Assembly (NCBI GenBank): GCA_031549905.1
Contig: JAVBPC010000041.1
Coordinates: forward strand, 1-64,000
Source of the DNA: Avichristensenella sp031549905
GTDB taxonomy: Bacteria; Bacillota; Clostridia; Christensenellales; Aristaeellaceae
DNA: 64,000 bases
Direction: 5' to 3'
How positions within the stretch are numbered: position 1 is the first letter of the stretch; every line of letters begins with the position of its first letter. The translations under genes and the position numbers were made by a program. This document shows, piece by piece, positions 17,338-26,891 of the stretch. Below the pieces are notes generated by a model. It saw nothing but the letters and a program-made list of their open reading frames with translations, made no database searches and was not told the DNA's origin.

Positions 17338-18875
17338 ACAGGCTCACGAAAAAAGGCATCCTGGCGTTGGTTTTATCCTTAACGCTTGCTGTTCTGGCGC
17401 CGGCAGGGAGTCTTCTGGCAGCGCTGGCAGAATCGTCAGACCGTGAATTCTACGAGTTTACCTTGATGCAAAACTTCTCTTCGCTGGAGCAAAGCGAGAA
17501 CGTAACAGAGTACTTCAAACGGGTGGAAGAAAAGCTGAACACGAGGGTAAATTTCCGCGTAGCCCCCTCCAGCAACTATGATGAATCCGTGCAAATCATG
17601 CTGGCCAGCGGCGACTTCCCCGATGCGATCCTGATACCGGATATCAACAAGCAGTACTATCTGGACGCCGTGCAGAACGACCTGATTATTCCCATTACGC
17701 CATACCTGGAAGCGTACGGTCAGAACATTCTAAAGTATTCCTACGACATATCGCTGGATGCCCTTAAGACAAAGGGAACCGATGATATTTACGGGATTCC
17801 GCGCACCACGATCGTTCGCGCCGACGGCATTGCCGTGCGCAAGGATTGGGCCGATAACCTGGGGATTACGCTGCCTGAAGAAGGCGGAAGCCTGACGCTT
17901 GATGCGTTTACCGAGCTTATGCGTGCCTTCACATATGATGACCCGGATGGCAATGGCGTGAACGACACATTTGGGCTGCGGGTGGACGCGGTGGATGGCG
18001 TCATGAAAGTGCCGCTGCAAGTCGGTTGGGCTTTCGAACTGTATGGCTGGCAGGAGGTAGACGGGAAGTATGTGGACCTCCAGTATAGCCGGGAGCATGA
18101 CAACTATAAGCGTGCGCTGGCATACATGAATATGCTTTGGACAGAAGGTTACGTGGACCCGGATTGGCCGAGCATCAGTGCCGACGTATCGGGACAGCGG
18201 ATGGATGCTGGCATGTACGGAATCGCTCCGAGCTTCGCGGGGTACGTAGCCGGTTTGGAAGGCAGAATAAAGGCCGTCAATCCTGAGGGGGAAATCAGAT
18301 GGCTGGCCGGCATACAAAACGAAGATGGCGAAGTAAAAGGCAGCAGCCTGAGCACAGGGTTGTTTGGATTTACTTCCATTATGTACACCGCGGAACACCC
18401 CGAACGCATCGTAGAACTATATGACTATATGCTGTCGGATGAGATGTGGAACGAAACCATCTATGGGCCGGAAGGTTTGATTTGGGCGTATGACAGCAAC
18501 GGAGATAAGGTGAAGATAGCGGAGCCCACAATAAAAGTAGGGAACGGCTGGCAGAGCGAAATGGTCAGGCGCAATAACTCGCCGGATTTCTTCGTGAGCC
18601 TGGATGTAGCACCGGAATTGCGCCCGAATGTCCTTAAGAATATTGATATCTCTATCAATAACAGCATATTCGACCTGAGCGCCGGCTTTACTTCACCCAT
18701 GAGCAGCGATTTGGGTTGGCTGGATTATCAGTCGCAAATCGCGATAGCAACCACCAAAATCATTGTGGGTGATTTGCCTGTAGATGCGTGGGATGAAACA
18801 TTGGATGGCTATTATGCCGCCGGATACGATAGATACAGCGAATATGTGCTGGAGTATATCAACAGCAGAAACTAA
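17334..18875 (+). CDS. Large extracellular solute-binding protein (LipO-like, family 1)
   Basis: This 513-residue binding protein would capture an oligosaccharide and hand it to the two permeases encoded upstream. It has an N-terminal signal of about 32 residues (hydrophobic core LALVLSLTLAVLAP, then AALAES), then the bilobed family 1 fold with features such as IMLASGDFPDAIL and YGIPRT. No lipobox cysteine is present, so the protein is predicted to be released or held by another means. AGGAGG precedes the start. A terminator follows at 18902. The size fits the LipO/YtcQ group that accompanies LplB and YtcP. Confidence 0.9.
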   Translation: MNRLTKKGILALVLSLTLAVLAPAGSLLAALAESSDREFYEFTLMQNFSSLEQSENVTEYFKRVEEKLNTRVNFRVAPSSNYDESVQIMLASGDFPDAILIPDINKQYYLDAVQNDLIIPITPYLEAYGQNILKYSYDISLDALKTKGTDDIYGIPRTTIVRADGIAVRKDWADNLGITLPEEGGSLTLDAFTELMRAFTYDDPDGNGVNDTFGLRVDAVDGVMKVPLQVGWAFELYGWQEVDGKYVDLQYSREHDNYKRALAYMNMLWTEGYVDPDWPSISADVSGQRMDAGMYGIAPSFAGYVAGLEGRIKAVNPEGEIRWLAGIQNEDGEVKGSSLSTGLFGFTSIMYTAEHPERIVELYDYMLSDEMWNETIYGPEGLIWAYDSNGDKVKIAEPTIKVGNGWQSEMVRRNNSPDFFVSLDVAPELRPNVLKNIDISINNSIFDLSAGFTSPMSSDLGWLDYQSQIAIATTKIIVGDLPVDAWDETLDGYYAAGYDRYSEYVLEYINSRN

Positions 18876-18901
18876 CGCTGTACCGCGCATGAACTGATGT
18901 C

Positions 18902-18953
18902 AAAGAGGCTGCTGCATAACTGATCGCTGTCAGTGGCATCGGCCTCTTTTTCC
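18902..18953 (+). terminator. Terminator (possibly partial) after the binding-protein gene
   Basis: AAAGAGGC (18902-18909) pairs with GCCTCTTT (18942-18949) and a run of five T ends the hairpin. The following glycosidase gene starts 20 bases later, so some read-through is likely; such placement usually keeps transport genes more highly expressed than enzyme genes. Confidence 0.7.
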
Positions 18954-18972
18954 CTGATGAGAGGAGAAACAT

Positions 18973-20664
18973 ATGCTCTACCCGCAAAACAATATTTGCA
19001 GGCGCACGTGGAAGCTGGACGGCTATTGGGATTTCCAACTCGATCCAAGTAATATTGGCGTGGATGAGCAGTGGGAACAGGGTTTGCCAGCCGGGCTGCC
19101 GATTGGCGTGCCGGCATCCTGGAATGAGCAGAGCATTGATTATTACCACTACCGCGGAATTGCTTGGTATGAGCGCTGTGAATGCATTCCGGTGTTGGAA
19201 CAGGGGCAGCGGGTTTTGCTCAGATTTTCAAACGTTCAATTTGCAGCTGATGTCTATGTGAACGGACTGTATATCGGTACAAACGAGCGGGCGTATCTGC
19301 CCTTTGAATGGGATATCACGGAGTTTGCCATGCCGGGTGAAACCAATAGGATAACCGTGCGGGTGAGCGGCACCATCTCGCCTGATGAGCCTGTGAAAAT
19401 CTGCGATTTTTATGGCTTTGCCGGCATCTCCCGCCCTGTGTTCATATCCATCGTCAACGAGAGGCGCATAGCGGACATCACAGTTTCCACGAAAGCAGCG
19501 GAAAGCGGATGGTATGCGGATATTGATATCCAAGCGGGAAGTGATACGACAGCTGTAGCCTATATCGAAGGTCATGCATTTGCGCTAGCCCCAGCTGATT
19601 CCGGGCATCAGGGACAGGCGTATCTGGAAGGGGCCATCCCATGGGATTGTGACAATCCCAAGCTCTACACCTTGACAGTCGCATTATTTCATGGAGGAAG
19701 CCGCGTTGACGAATACAGCCTTCGCATCGGCTTCAGGGATATTTCCGTTCGCGGCCGGCAGATACTTCTCAATGGGCAACCCGTTTATTTGACAGGGTTT
19801 GGGAAGCATGAAGACTTTCCGATTGTGGGAAAGGGCCTGGTTCACGCGCTCAACATTCGGGATTTCACCGCGATGAAATGGTGCGGAGCCAACTCCTTTA
19901 GGACTACGCATTATCCATATAGCGAAGAGATTATGGACCTTGCGGATCAAATGGGGATTCTTGTGATAGATGAGGCGCCCTTTGCCGGACTTGACAGCAA
20001 TCATTTCAAAAACCAAGCGACTCGTGCCAAAGCATTGGAGTATATGGGAGCCCTGATAGCGCGGGATAAAAACCATCCCTGCATTCTGTCCTGGTCTGTG
20101 GGCAATGAATGTCAATCGGACTGTACGGAAGCGAAAGACTTCTTCTTACCTGTTATTCAGTTGGCAAGGGCGTTGGACAGCCGCCCAATAACGTATGTCG
20201 CGTGGACAAAGCCGGAAGAGGATGTCATCTATCAGCATGTGGATATCGTTGGATTCAACAGATATTACGGTTGGTATGCATATGAGAACTGGCCCGGCTC
20301 TGCCAAGCCCGGCAATCTGGACGCCGCCTTGGCGCAGCTAGATGAATGCCTTGAACAGTTTGCCGCGCAATATGACGGTCCGCTGATTCTCACAGAGTTT
20401 GGCGCGGATACGATAGAAGGTTTTCATTCGCCCTTCTGTCTACAGTTCACAGAGGAGTTTCAAACGGAGTTCTTGTCGCGCTACATTCAGCTAATCCGCA
20501 GCAAGTCATTTATAACGGGGATGCACGTATGGTGCTTTGCCGATTTTGCCACAGGTCAGTCTCCGGGGCGCGTGTTGGGGAACCGCAAAGGCGTCTTTAC
20601 GAGGACAAGAGAGCCTAAGATGGCGGCCATAACGCTGCGAGGGCTATGGAGTGGAGACAAATGA
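18973..20664 (+). CDS. uidA: GH2 beta-glucuronidase (UidA/GusA-like)
   Basis: This 563-residue enzyme would release glucuronic acid from the non-reducing end of beta-glucuronides in the cytoplasm, since no signal peptide is present. It aligns by eye with E. coli GusA throughout: KLDGYWDFQLD at the start, the sugar-binding and immunoglobulin-like domains, then the TIM barrel with acid/base Glu379 (WSVGNEC), nucleophile Glu475 (LTEFGAD), NRYYGWY, and the Asn537-x-Lys539 motif (GNRKGVFTR) that reads the substrate carboxylate. It lacks the loop 1 insertion seen in some gut enzymes. The gene follows the importer operon and overlaps the next gene (ATGA). The specificity call rests on the NxK motif. 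Confidence 0.9.
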   Translation: MLYPQNNICRRTWKLDGYWDFQLDPSNIGVDEQWEQGLPAGLPIGVPASWNEQSIDYYHYRGIAWYERCECIPVLEQGQRVLLRFSNVQFAADVYVNGLYIGTNERAYLPFEWDITEFAMPGETNRITVRVSGTISPDEPVKICDFYGFAGISRPVFISIVNERRIADITVSTKAAESGWYADIDIQAGSDTTAVAYIEGHAFALAPADSGHQGQAYLEGAIPWDCDNPKLYTLTVALFHGGSRVDEYSLRIGFRDISVRGRQILLNGQPVYLTGFGKHEDFPIVGKGLVHALNIRDFTAMKWCGANSFRTTHYPYSEEIMDLADQMGILVIDEAPFAGLDSNHFKNQATRAKALEYMGALIARDKNHPCILSWSVGNECQSDCTEAKDFFLPVIQLARALDSRPITYVAWTKPEEDVIYQHVDIVGFNRYYGWYAYENWPGSAKPGNLDAALAQLDECLEQFAAQYDGPLILTEFGADTIEGFHSPFCLQFTEEFQTEFLSRYIQLIRSKSFITGMHVWCFADFATGQSPGRVLGNRKGVFTRTREPKMAAITLRGLWSGDK

Positions 20665-22898
20665 CGCAGGCACATGAGGTTTTTAGCAAAGCAATCCCCG
20701 TTTGGATCAGCGGGCGCGAGTGGGAGGCAAACCTTAGCGCGGGTTTTGCCTTCGATTTCCTTATGCAGCCGGGGTGCGAAACCATACTGAGGGTAACCGG
20801 CTCCACGCTGTATAGGGTGTTCATGAACGGCCGCCTCATACATTACGGCCCCGCAAGGGCGGCGCACGGTTTCTTTCGCGTGGATGAAGTGAAGCTAGAG
20901 GGACCTCCCGGCAAAACGCGTTTGACAATTGAGGTTGCGGGGTATAACTGCGCGTCTTACTATACCTTGAACCATAAGTCATTCCTGTGCGCGGAGATCC
21001 TGTGCAACGGCATTGTGGTTGCTTATACCGGCCACACCGTTAGCGCGCGAGTCACCGATGAACGCTCCGGGACCTCGATGCGATATTCGTTTCAACGGGC
21101 GTTTACAGAGATATGGCGGCTGAATAATGCGCAGGATACCGTATATGATGCCGGGGTTGATGCGGTTGATGTCGATTGGATGTTCATCCCACGAGGGCTG
21201 CCGTACCCTGCCTTTGATAGGAGAATTAGCGCGCGGCCCATCAACTGCGGATACTTTGTGAGGGACACCGGTGCGCCTATGAAAAATTTCTGGTATATGA
21301 AAGAAAATGGGCCGCCGGATGCGCCGTTTTATGAGCTGCAACAACTGCGTTTTGCAAAGACACTGGATGTCCCCAGTGCGGGCGATCTATCCATTGAGGC
21401 CGGAGAGTATGCGGTATTCAAATTGCCCAAGAACAACAACGGCTTTATCGCCTCGCAGATAGTGGCAAAAACGGACAGCACACTATGGTTTGTCTTTGAT
21501 GAAATGATGGAAGATGATATCGTCAATGGGCTGCGGATGACCTGCGTCAACATTGTCCAATACGACCTGAAAGCGTCGAACAGTCCCTATCAAACGCTCA
21601 GCTTTGAAAGCTACGGATTCCAATACATCATGTGCGTGGTAAAAAGCGGCGGCATTGCCGTAAACAGCCTTGGCCTTGTGGAATACGGGTATCCGTTATG
21701 CGGTAACACGGTGTTCGAATGCGGCGATACGGATCTTGAAGCAATCTTTCGCGCCGCGGTAGAGACATACAGGCAAAACACGATGGATGTATTCATGGAC
21801 TGCCCCACGCGTGAGCGGGCGGGCTGGCTTTGCGACAGCTACTTTACCGCGCAATCGGCGCAATTCTTTTCAGGCTGTGCGCACGTGGAACGTGCCTTTA
21901 TGGAAAACTACACCCTGCCGCAGCGCTTCCCCGGTATTCCGCAAGGGATGCTGCCCATGTGCTACCCGGCTGAGCATCCGAACGGGAACTTCATCCCCCA
22001 ATGGGCTTTGTGGTACATCATAGAACTATATGACTACTTCAAGCGGGACAGCAGCGATAAGCCGGAGAAATTCAGAAAAGTTTGTTATGACCTGCTAGGC
22101 TGGATGAAGCGGTATCTGAACGCGGATGGACTGCTTGAAGGCTTGCCGGGCTGGAATTTCATTGAATGGTCGAAGGCAAATGAGTTTGTGCAGGATGTCA
22201 GTTATCCCACCAATATGCTCTATAAAAGGGCACTCGAATATGTCGGAATGATTTATCGTGACGATGCGCTCATACGCCAGGCGGAAGAGATACGTGGAAT
22301 CATCATTGATCAGTCGTTTAATGGGCATTTCTTTGTGGATAACGCGCTCCGGGATGAGCGCGGAATACTCAACGGTACACAGAATATTACCGAGGTATGC
22401 CAATACTACGCGTTTTTCTTTGAGGTGGCGAAAGATGAGGATCGATTCGCGGCGCTTCGGGATACGGTCATTCACAAGCTTGGCCCATTCCGCACGCTGC
22501 CCGGCATCGCGCCCGCAAACGCGTTCATCGGGTATTATCTAAGGCTTTCGCTGCTGCTAAAGTGGCGAAAGTATTCGCAGGCCATTGATGAATGCAAGCT
22601 ATACTTTTTAAAGATGGCAAAGGCCACTGGCACGCTATGGGAGCTTGATAGCGCAAAAGCCAGCTTAAATCACGGCTTTGCTTCTTTTGCCGGCGTGGTG
22701 TTGGTAAAGTGCATAACCGGTGTTGCGGATATCAATGAGCGCGAGCGCATCATAACAATTGACAAGGAGCATTGTTCAAGTGCTGCTGTATCCGTGCGCA
22801 TAGGGTGCGGTGGCAGAATGCTGGAGATACACCGGGATACAGCCCATGGTACGACCACGTATGAATTTCCAGAAGGGTATAGCATTCAATATCTTTAG
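20661..22898 (+). CDS. GH78-like glycoside hydrolase (putative alpha-L-rhamnosidase)
   Basis: The 745-residue protein has an N-terminal beta-sandwich part and an (alpha/alpha)6 barrel typical of GH78. The most telling motif is DCPTRERAGW at residues 380-389, which matches the GH78 DCPxRxERxGW signature with a small deletion, with a Trp-rich stretch after it (QWALWYIIELYDY). No signal peptide is seen, so it works inside the cell on imported oligosaccharides. I chose the ATG at 20661, overlapping the uidA stop, since TGGAG lies just upstream; an ATG 15 bases earlier is less well placed. Rhamnose specificity is inferred from the family only, and the deviation leaves room for another hexose or uronide. 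Confidence 0.7.
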   Translation: MTQAHEVFSKAIPVWISGREWEANLSAGFAFDFLMQPGCETILRVTGSTLYRVFMNGRLIHYGPARAAHGFFRVDEVKLEGPPGKTRLTIEVAGYNCASYYTLNHKSFLCAEILCNGIVVAYTGHTVSARVTDERSGTSMRYSFQRAFTEIWRLNNAQDTVYDAGVDAVDVDWMFIPRGLPYPAFDRRISARPINCGYFVRDTGAPMKNFWYMKENGPPDAPFYELQQLRFAKTLDVPSAGDLSIEAGEYAVFKLPKNNNGFIASQIVAKTDSTLWFVFDEMMEDDIVNGLRMTCVNIVQYDLKASNSPYQTLSFESYGFQYIMCVVKSGGIAVNSLGLVEYGYPLCGNTVFECGDTDLEAIFRAAVETYRQNTMDVFMDCPTRERAGWLCDSYFTAQSAQFFSGCAHVERAFMENYTLPQRFPGIPQGMLPMCYPAEHPNGNFIPQWALWYIIELYDYFKRDSSDKPEKFRKVCYDLLGWMKRYLNADGLLEGLPGWNFIEWSKANEFVQDVSYPTNMLYKRALEYVGMIYRDDALIRQAEEIRGIIIDQSFNGHFFVDNALRDERGILNGTQNITEVCQYYAFFFEVAKDEDRFAALRDTVIHKLGPFRTLPGIAPANAFIGYYLRLSLLLKWRKYSQAIDECKLYFLKMAKATGTLWELDSAKASLNHGFASFAGVVLVKCITGVADINERERIITIDKEHCSSAAVSVRIGCGGRMLEIHRDTAHGTTTYEFPEGYSIQYL

Positions 22899-22909
22899 GA
22901 GGCCGTAAG

Positions 22910-25183
22910 ATGTACAAGGAAGAAAACCAACTAAGCGGCAGGGTTTTTCGGAAGGAAACCGTGAGAAAGGATATCGTCGTCGTGGGTGCCGGTATCGCCG
23001 GCATCACGGCGGCGCTAACTGCGGCACGCCAAGGCATGCGGGTAGCCTTGGTGACAGACCGGCCCGTGTTGGGCGGCAGTGCGAGCAGCGAGATACGGGT
23101 GGGACCCGGCGGAGCCGACTCCCCCGCATGGAACCGTTACGCGCGGGAAACGGGAATCATGGAGGAGATTTTCAATCACATCCAGTACCGGGCATCATTT
23201 AGCGGAAAGTGGAGATGGTTTTACTTCGACCAGGTTTATTTTGACATGGTTCTGAGCGAACCCAATATTGCGTGCTTCTTGAATACGTCGATTTGCAAGG
23301 TCACAAGAGACGATAATCTCGTAATCAATTCAGTGGAAGGTATACAGCTGCGCTCTGAAAAGTGCATTGAGTTCCAGGCGGAACAGTTTATCGACTGTTC
23401 CGGAGACGGCACGGTGGGTTATCTAGCAGGGGCCGATTACCGCATGGGGCGTGAAGCAAAAGAGGAGTATGACGAGCCGCTTACACCGGAGCAGGCGGAT
23501 AAGGGTACCATGGGTGCTTCGCTGCTCTTTACCAGTGTTGACACAGGCCATCCCGTTCAATATATCGCACCCAAATGGGCCATTGATGTCACGAAGCTCG
23601 GCTCCTTCGGGCGCATCAACCGCAGCATCGGAAAAATGCCCGATGGCACTTTCTACGGCTTTTGGTGGGTTGAATATGGCGGGCAAATTGACTCCATCCA
23701 CGACGATGACAAGGTTATATGGGAACTTAGAAAGCTTGTGATGGGAATCTGGGATCACATCAAAAACAGCGGCCTATTCAAAGATGTTGCGAACCTTGAA
23801 ATGAACTGGATTGGATATCTGCCCGGCAAAAGGGAATCACGAAGGCTGATGGGACCCTACATAACCAGCTCCGTGGATTTCCTTGCGCAAAAGAGCTTTC
23901 CGGACAGCATAGGCCATTGCGGCTGGGCAATAGACATTCATCCGCCGGAGGGCTATCTTTCGACGGAGCCTGGGGTCGGGTGCCGTCACAGCTATCTGCC
24001 CGGCATATCGGATATACCGCTTAGGTGTGTCTATTCCAGAAACATCAGCAATCTGTTGTTCGCGGGCAGGAACATCAGCACCACCCACGAGGGGCTGGGT
24101 ACGTTAAGGCTGATATCGACCACCTCCGTTATGGGGCAGGCAGCAGGTATGGCTGCGGCTATGTGCATTGAGAAGGGGGCGGCACCCCATGAAATCTACA
24201 TGCACCACTTGGATGAAATCAAGAGGCGGCTTGCCAGAAGCGATCAATCCATCATCGGATACAGACTTCTGGAAGATAATGACCTTTCAAGAACCGCGCA
24301 TGTAACCGTTTCCTCTGAAAGAAGATTTGAGCTTACAGAGCCGGATGCATTCCGTATACTGGAACTGCCGCAAGGGATTATCTTGCCTATTTCGGATAGG
24401 CTGGATGTACTGTCGCTGTATATGAAGGCCAACACGCCAACCTTGGTTACGGCCGATCTATATACCAGCGATGATAAGCCGCAAAACTATAGAGCGCATA
24501 CGAAGCTGAAAACCATCACCGTTGAATGCTTCGATGAGAGCTGGTACAATTTCAAATTCGACATGCCCGTCAACGAGGGAAAGAAGTTCTTTGTACTCCT
24601 GCATAAGAACCCGGAGGTTAGGCTATTTGTGGCACACAAAAGCATAACCGGCGCGTTGGGTTTTACGTTGGTAGAAGACGTGAATGAGATGAAATGGGAC
24701 ACGGTTTACCGCGCAATGGGAGAAAATACCAGCAATGTGCTCTGTCCGGCGGTTCCGTGTTTCCGGGCAAGTCCAGATCAGAGCCTGTACAGCGGGCAAA
24801 ACCTAAACAACGGCTATATCAGGCCGTATGGGCTGCCGCATCTATGGGCATCGGCGGAGATGCAACCGGGGCGCGCAGAATGGGCCGAGTATAGTTTTGA
24901 TAGGGAGCAGATGATTTCATCGGTGGAAATTGTCTTCAATTCGGAGCTAAACCATCCGAGGCTGCAACCCACTATTAGCAAAGTATGGCCGGAGCTGGTA
25001 AGGAGCTATGCGCTTTACGCCATTACGGATGCTGGTGAAATAGAACTGGCGCGGGAGAGTGAGAACTTTTTGAGATACAAAACGCATAGTTTTACTTCCA
25101 TAAAAGCCAAGGCGCTGAAAATCATGATATATGAAACCTGGGGAAGTAAGCACGCCGAGGTATTTGATGTAAGGATATATTAG
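22910..25183 (+). CDS. FAD-dependent oxidoreductase with C-terminal beta-sandwich
   Basis: The 757-residue protein starts with an FAD-binding Rossmann motif (DIVVVGAGIAGITAAL) of the FAD_oxidored type, including GGSASSEIRVGPGG and the later NLLFAGRNISTTHEGLGTLR cofactor loop. From about residue 600 a beta-rich domain follows that resembles a discoidin/F5-8C-type carbohydrate-binding fold (WASAEMQPGRAEWAEYSFD). Such proteins recur in polysaccharide loci of Clostridia and Bacteroidetes, sometimes annotated as xanthan-lyase-like, but the reaction is not established. Oxidation of a sugar or sugar acid is plausible. No signal peptide is visible. It follows the GH78-like gene by 11 bases behind AGGAGG. 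Confidence 0.75.
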   Translation: MYKEENQLSGRVFRKETVRKDIVVVGAGIAGITAALTAARQGMRVALVTDRPVLGGSASSEIRVGPGGADSPAWNRYARETGIMEEIFNHIQYRASFSGKWRWFYFDQVYFDMVLSEPNIACFLNTSICKVTRDDNLVINSVEGIQLRSEKCIEFQAEQFIDCSGDGTVGYLAGADYRMGREAKEEYDEPLTPEQADKGTMGASLLFTSVDTGHPVQYIAPKWAIDVTKLGSFGRINRSIGKMPDGTFYGFWWVEYGGQIDSIHDDDKVIWELRKLVMGIWDHIKNSGLFKDVANLEMNWIGYLPGKRESRRLMGPYITSSVDFLAQKSFPDSIGHCGWAIDIHPPEGYLSTEPGVGCRHSYLPGISDIPLRCVYSRNISNLLFAGRNISTTHEGLGTLRLISTTSVMGQAAGMAAAMCIEKGAAPHEIYMHHLDEIKRRLARSDQSIIGYRLLEDNDLSRTAHVTVSSERRFELTEPDAFRILELPQGIILPISDRLDVLSLYMKANTPTLVTADLYTSDDKPQNYRAHTKLKTITVECFDESWYNFKFDMPVNEGKKFFVLLHKNPEVRLFVAHKSITGALGFTLVEDVNEMKWDTVYRAMGENTSNVLCPAVPCFRASPDQSLYSGQNLNNGYIRPYGLPHLWASAEMQPGRAEWAEYSFDREQMISSVEIVFNSELNHPRLQPTISKVWPELVRSYALYAITDAGEIELARESENFLRYKTHSFTSIKAKALKIMIYETWGSKHAEVFDVRIY

Positions 25184-25270
25184 CCCGAATCGTTGGAGAA
25201 TTCGTTCGCTGAATATGCGGCTCAACGTGGCAAACATGTGTCAAATAAACTTGCAAATGAGGTGTTTCTA

Positions 25271-26407
25271 ATGGATACTGTGCAAACGAAATATGATGTC
25301 GCGGCCTATGTGTGGCCAGCTTACAGCATCTGTGAACCGCGCGCCAAGCTTTTCTGGCCCGAGGGGTACGGCGAGTGGCAAACGGTAAAAGCTGCCTGGG
25401 CCAAGTTCACCGGCCACACTTGGCCGCGCCGTCCGCTGTGGGGCTATACCAACGAGGCTGACCCTTATGTAATGGAGATGGAAATTGCCGCTGCCGCTGA
25501 CCATGGCGTCAACACATTCATTTACGATTGGTATTGGTATGACGGCGCTCCGTTCCTGGAAAGCTGCCTAAACGATGGGTTTTTGAAAGCAAAAAACAAT
25601 GCCCGTATGCGGTTTTACCTCATGTGGGCAAACCATAGCGTGAATTTTCTTTGGGATAAGCGTTCATCTTGGGATCTTGCCACGACCATATGGGACGGCG
25701 CTGTAGACCGGCGTCAGTTTGAGATTGTGGGACACCGTTTGATAGCCCAGTGCTTTCATCATCCGTGCTACTACCGCATAGATGGTAAACCCGTGTTCAT
25801 GATTTACGATGTCGCCAACCTGCTGCGCGGGCTTGGAGGCATCAGCGCCGCGCGCTCGGCTCTTGATTGGCTGAGGACAGAATGTGTAAAATCCGGCCTT
25901 CCGGGATTGCATCTACAGCTAGTAATGTGGAGCGAACGCCGCCGTTTTCGCGCCGAAGGGGGTGAAAACGGTCCCGCCGATAAAACACCTGCTGACATCA
26001 TTTCCGCTCTTGGCTTTGATTCTATGACGCATTACCAGTATGTTCACTTTACCAACGTAAATCGCAACTATGCCGATATTCTGCCCGATGTAACCGCGGA
26101 ATGGGAAAGGATTTCCACAATTTATGATATACCATACTATGCCCATGTCTCGGTAGGCTGGGACTCAAGTCCGCGCTTTAACGAGCTTCGCCCGGGCTCA
26201 GGTATTGTGAAAGACGCCAAGCCCATAGAGATAGCGAAAGCCCTAACCGCCGCCAAAGCATATGTGGACGCCCGCCCCGCCAATGTCCCACTGATTACTA
26301 TTAACAGTTGGAACGAATGGACCGAGACAAGCTATCTGCAACCAGACGATTTGTACGGGTACGGTTATCTGGATGCGGTAAAACGTGTGTTTGGATCACA
26401 TACCTGA
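25271..26407 (+). CDS. WbsX / GH99-like domain protein
   Basis: This 378-residue protein resembles the Glyco_tran_WbsX family, whose catalytic domain is related to GH99 endo-mannanases. Recognisable are the N-terminal YDVAAYVWPAY and the motif FIYDWYWYDG, followed by FYLMWANH and the C-terminal NSWNEWTETSYLQPD. Members occur both in O-antigen clusters and in degradative loci; here, at the end of a catabolic operon, a glycosidase role is more likely. The start at 25271 follows GAGGTG, while an upstream extension of 26 residues has no site. It ends the sugar operon, with a strong hairpin 18 bases downstream. Confidence 0.75.
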   Translation: MDTVQTKYDVAAYVWPAYSICEPRAKLFWPEGYGEWQTVKAAWAKFTGHTWPRRPLWGYTNEADPYVMEMEIAAAADHGVNTFIYDWYWYDGAPFLESCLNDGFLKAKNNARMRFYLMWANHSVNFLWDKRSSWDLATTIWDGAVDRRQFEIVGHRLIAQCFHHPCYYRIDGKPVFMIYDVANLLRGLGGISAARSALDWLRTECVKSGLPGLHLQLVMWSERRRFRAEGGENGPADKTPADIISALGFDSMTHYQYVHFTNVNRNYADILPDVTAEWERISTIYDIPYYAHVSVGWDSSPRFNELRPGSGIVKDAKPIEIAKALTAAKAYVDARPANVPLITINSWNEWTETSYLQPDDLYGYGYLDAVKRVFGSHT

Positions 26408-26424
26408 GGTAAAAGAATCAAGAA

Positions 26425-26450
26425 GGCGGAGCCTCCGGTCAGGCTCCGCC
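26425..26450 (+). terminator. Hairpin terminator of the glucuronide/rhamnoside operon
   Basis: Arms GGCGGAGCCT and AGGCTCCGCC form a perfect 10-bp stem with a 6-base loop. There is no T run, so it may work with Rho or protect the 3' end. Confidence 0.5.
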
Positions 26451-26758
26451 AGTTACCCGCATGCCTACCGGTTTTGATTGTATCAATACCGCCCCCCGAA
26501 CCTCTCCTTTTTTCTCCCGAACCGCGAGCCTTTACAAAACCGCCACTTCCTATTACATTTCCATAAAGTCCAGGATGTAATCCGATGCCCATTTTCACGG
26601 GCACTTGTCCCCAGCAACCATCGAATCTTTCTTACACGGGGAACCAAAGGGGCGGTACACGTCATGATGACTATCTTATCTACACCACTTCATCAGCCAG
26701 GAGAAGCGCATAATCTTGTAGCCATTTGCAGGGGCTTCGAGCCCCCGCTATCCACACA

Positions 26759-26854
26759 TCACCGGTTTCCATATAACCAAATTGGCAAACCTGTGAACGT
26801 GATGGCCTTGTCATTGTAGGTCATCACACAATCGGTTGCCGTACCTACAACCAT
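26759..26854 (-). CDS. Possible 31-residue small ORF downstream of the 4Fe-4S gene
   Basis: The minus strand reads MVVGTATDCVMTYNDKAI and on to a TGA at 26761-26759, with sensible amino acid composition. It starts 37 bases past the stop of the membrane ferredoxin gene. The nearest purine-rich sequence (GGGGGAGG) is more than 35 bases from the start, so translation is doubtful. No family was recognised; it may be a fragment of an older gene. Confidence 0.2.
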   Translation of the reverse strand: MVVGTATDCVMTYNDKAITFTGLPIWLYGNR

Positions 26855-26891
26855 ATTGACAGGGGCAGCGGAAGGGATTCGCCTCCCCCGC

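Larger units (their letters stand above)
26408..26891. other. Intergenic region with hairpins after the sugar operon
   Basis: A perfect 10-bp hairpin (GGCGGAGCCT/AGGCTCCGCC, 26425-26450) lies just past the operon and likely ends transcription although its U tract is missing. Farther on, GGGGCTTCGAGCCCC (26731-26745) and a longer imperfect palindrome (26860-26905) occur. A 31-codon minus-strand frame is listed separately. The remaining sequence shows no convincing gene. Confidence 0.5.

Noticed and set aside
26478..26819. A 113-codon plus-strand frame in the gap after the sugar operon
   Set aside because: Composition is not protein-like, there is no ribosome site and no motif; it crosses hairpin sequences.
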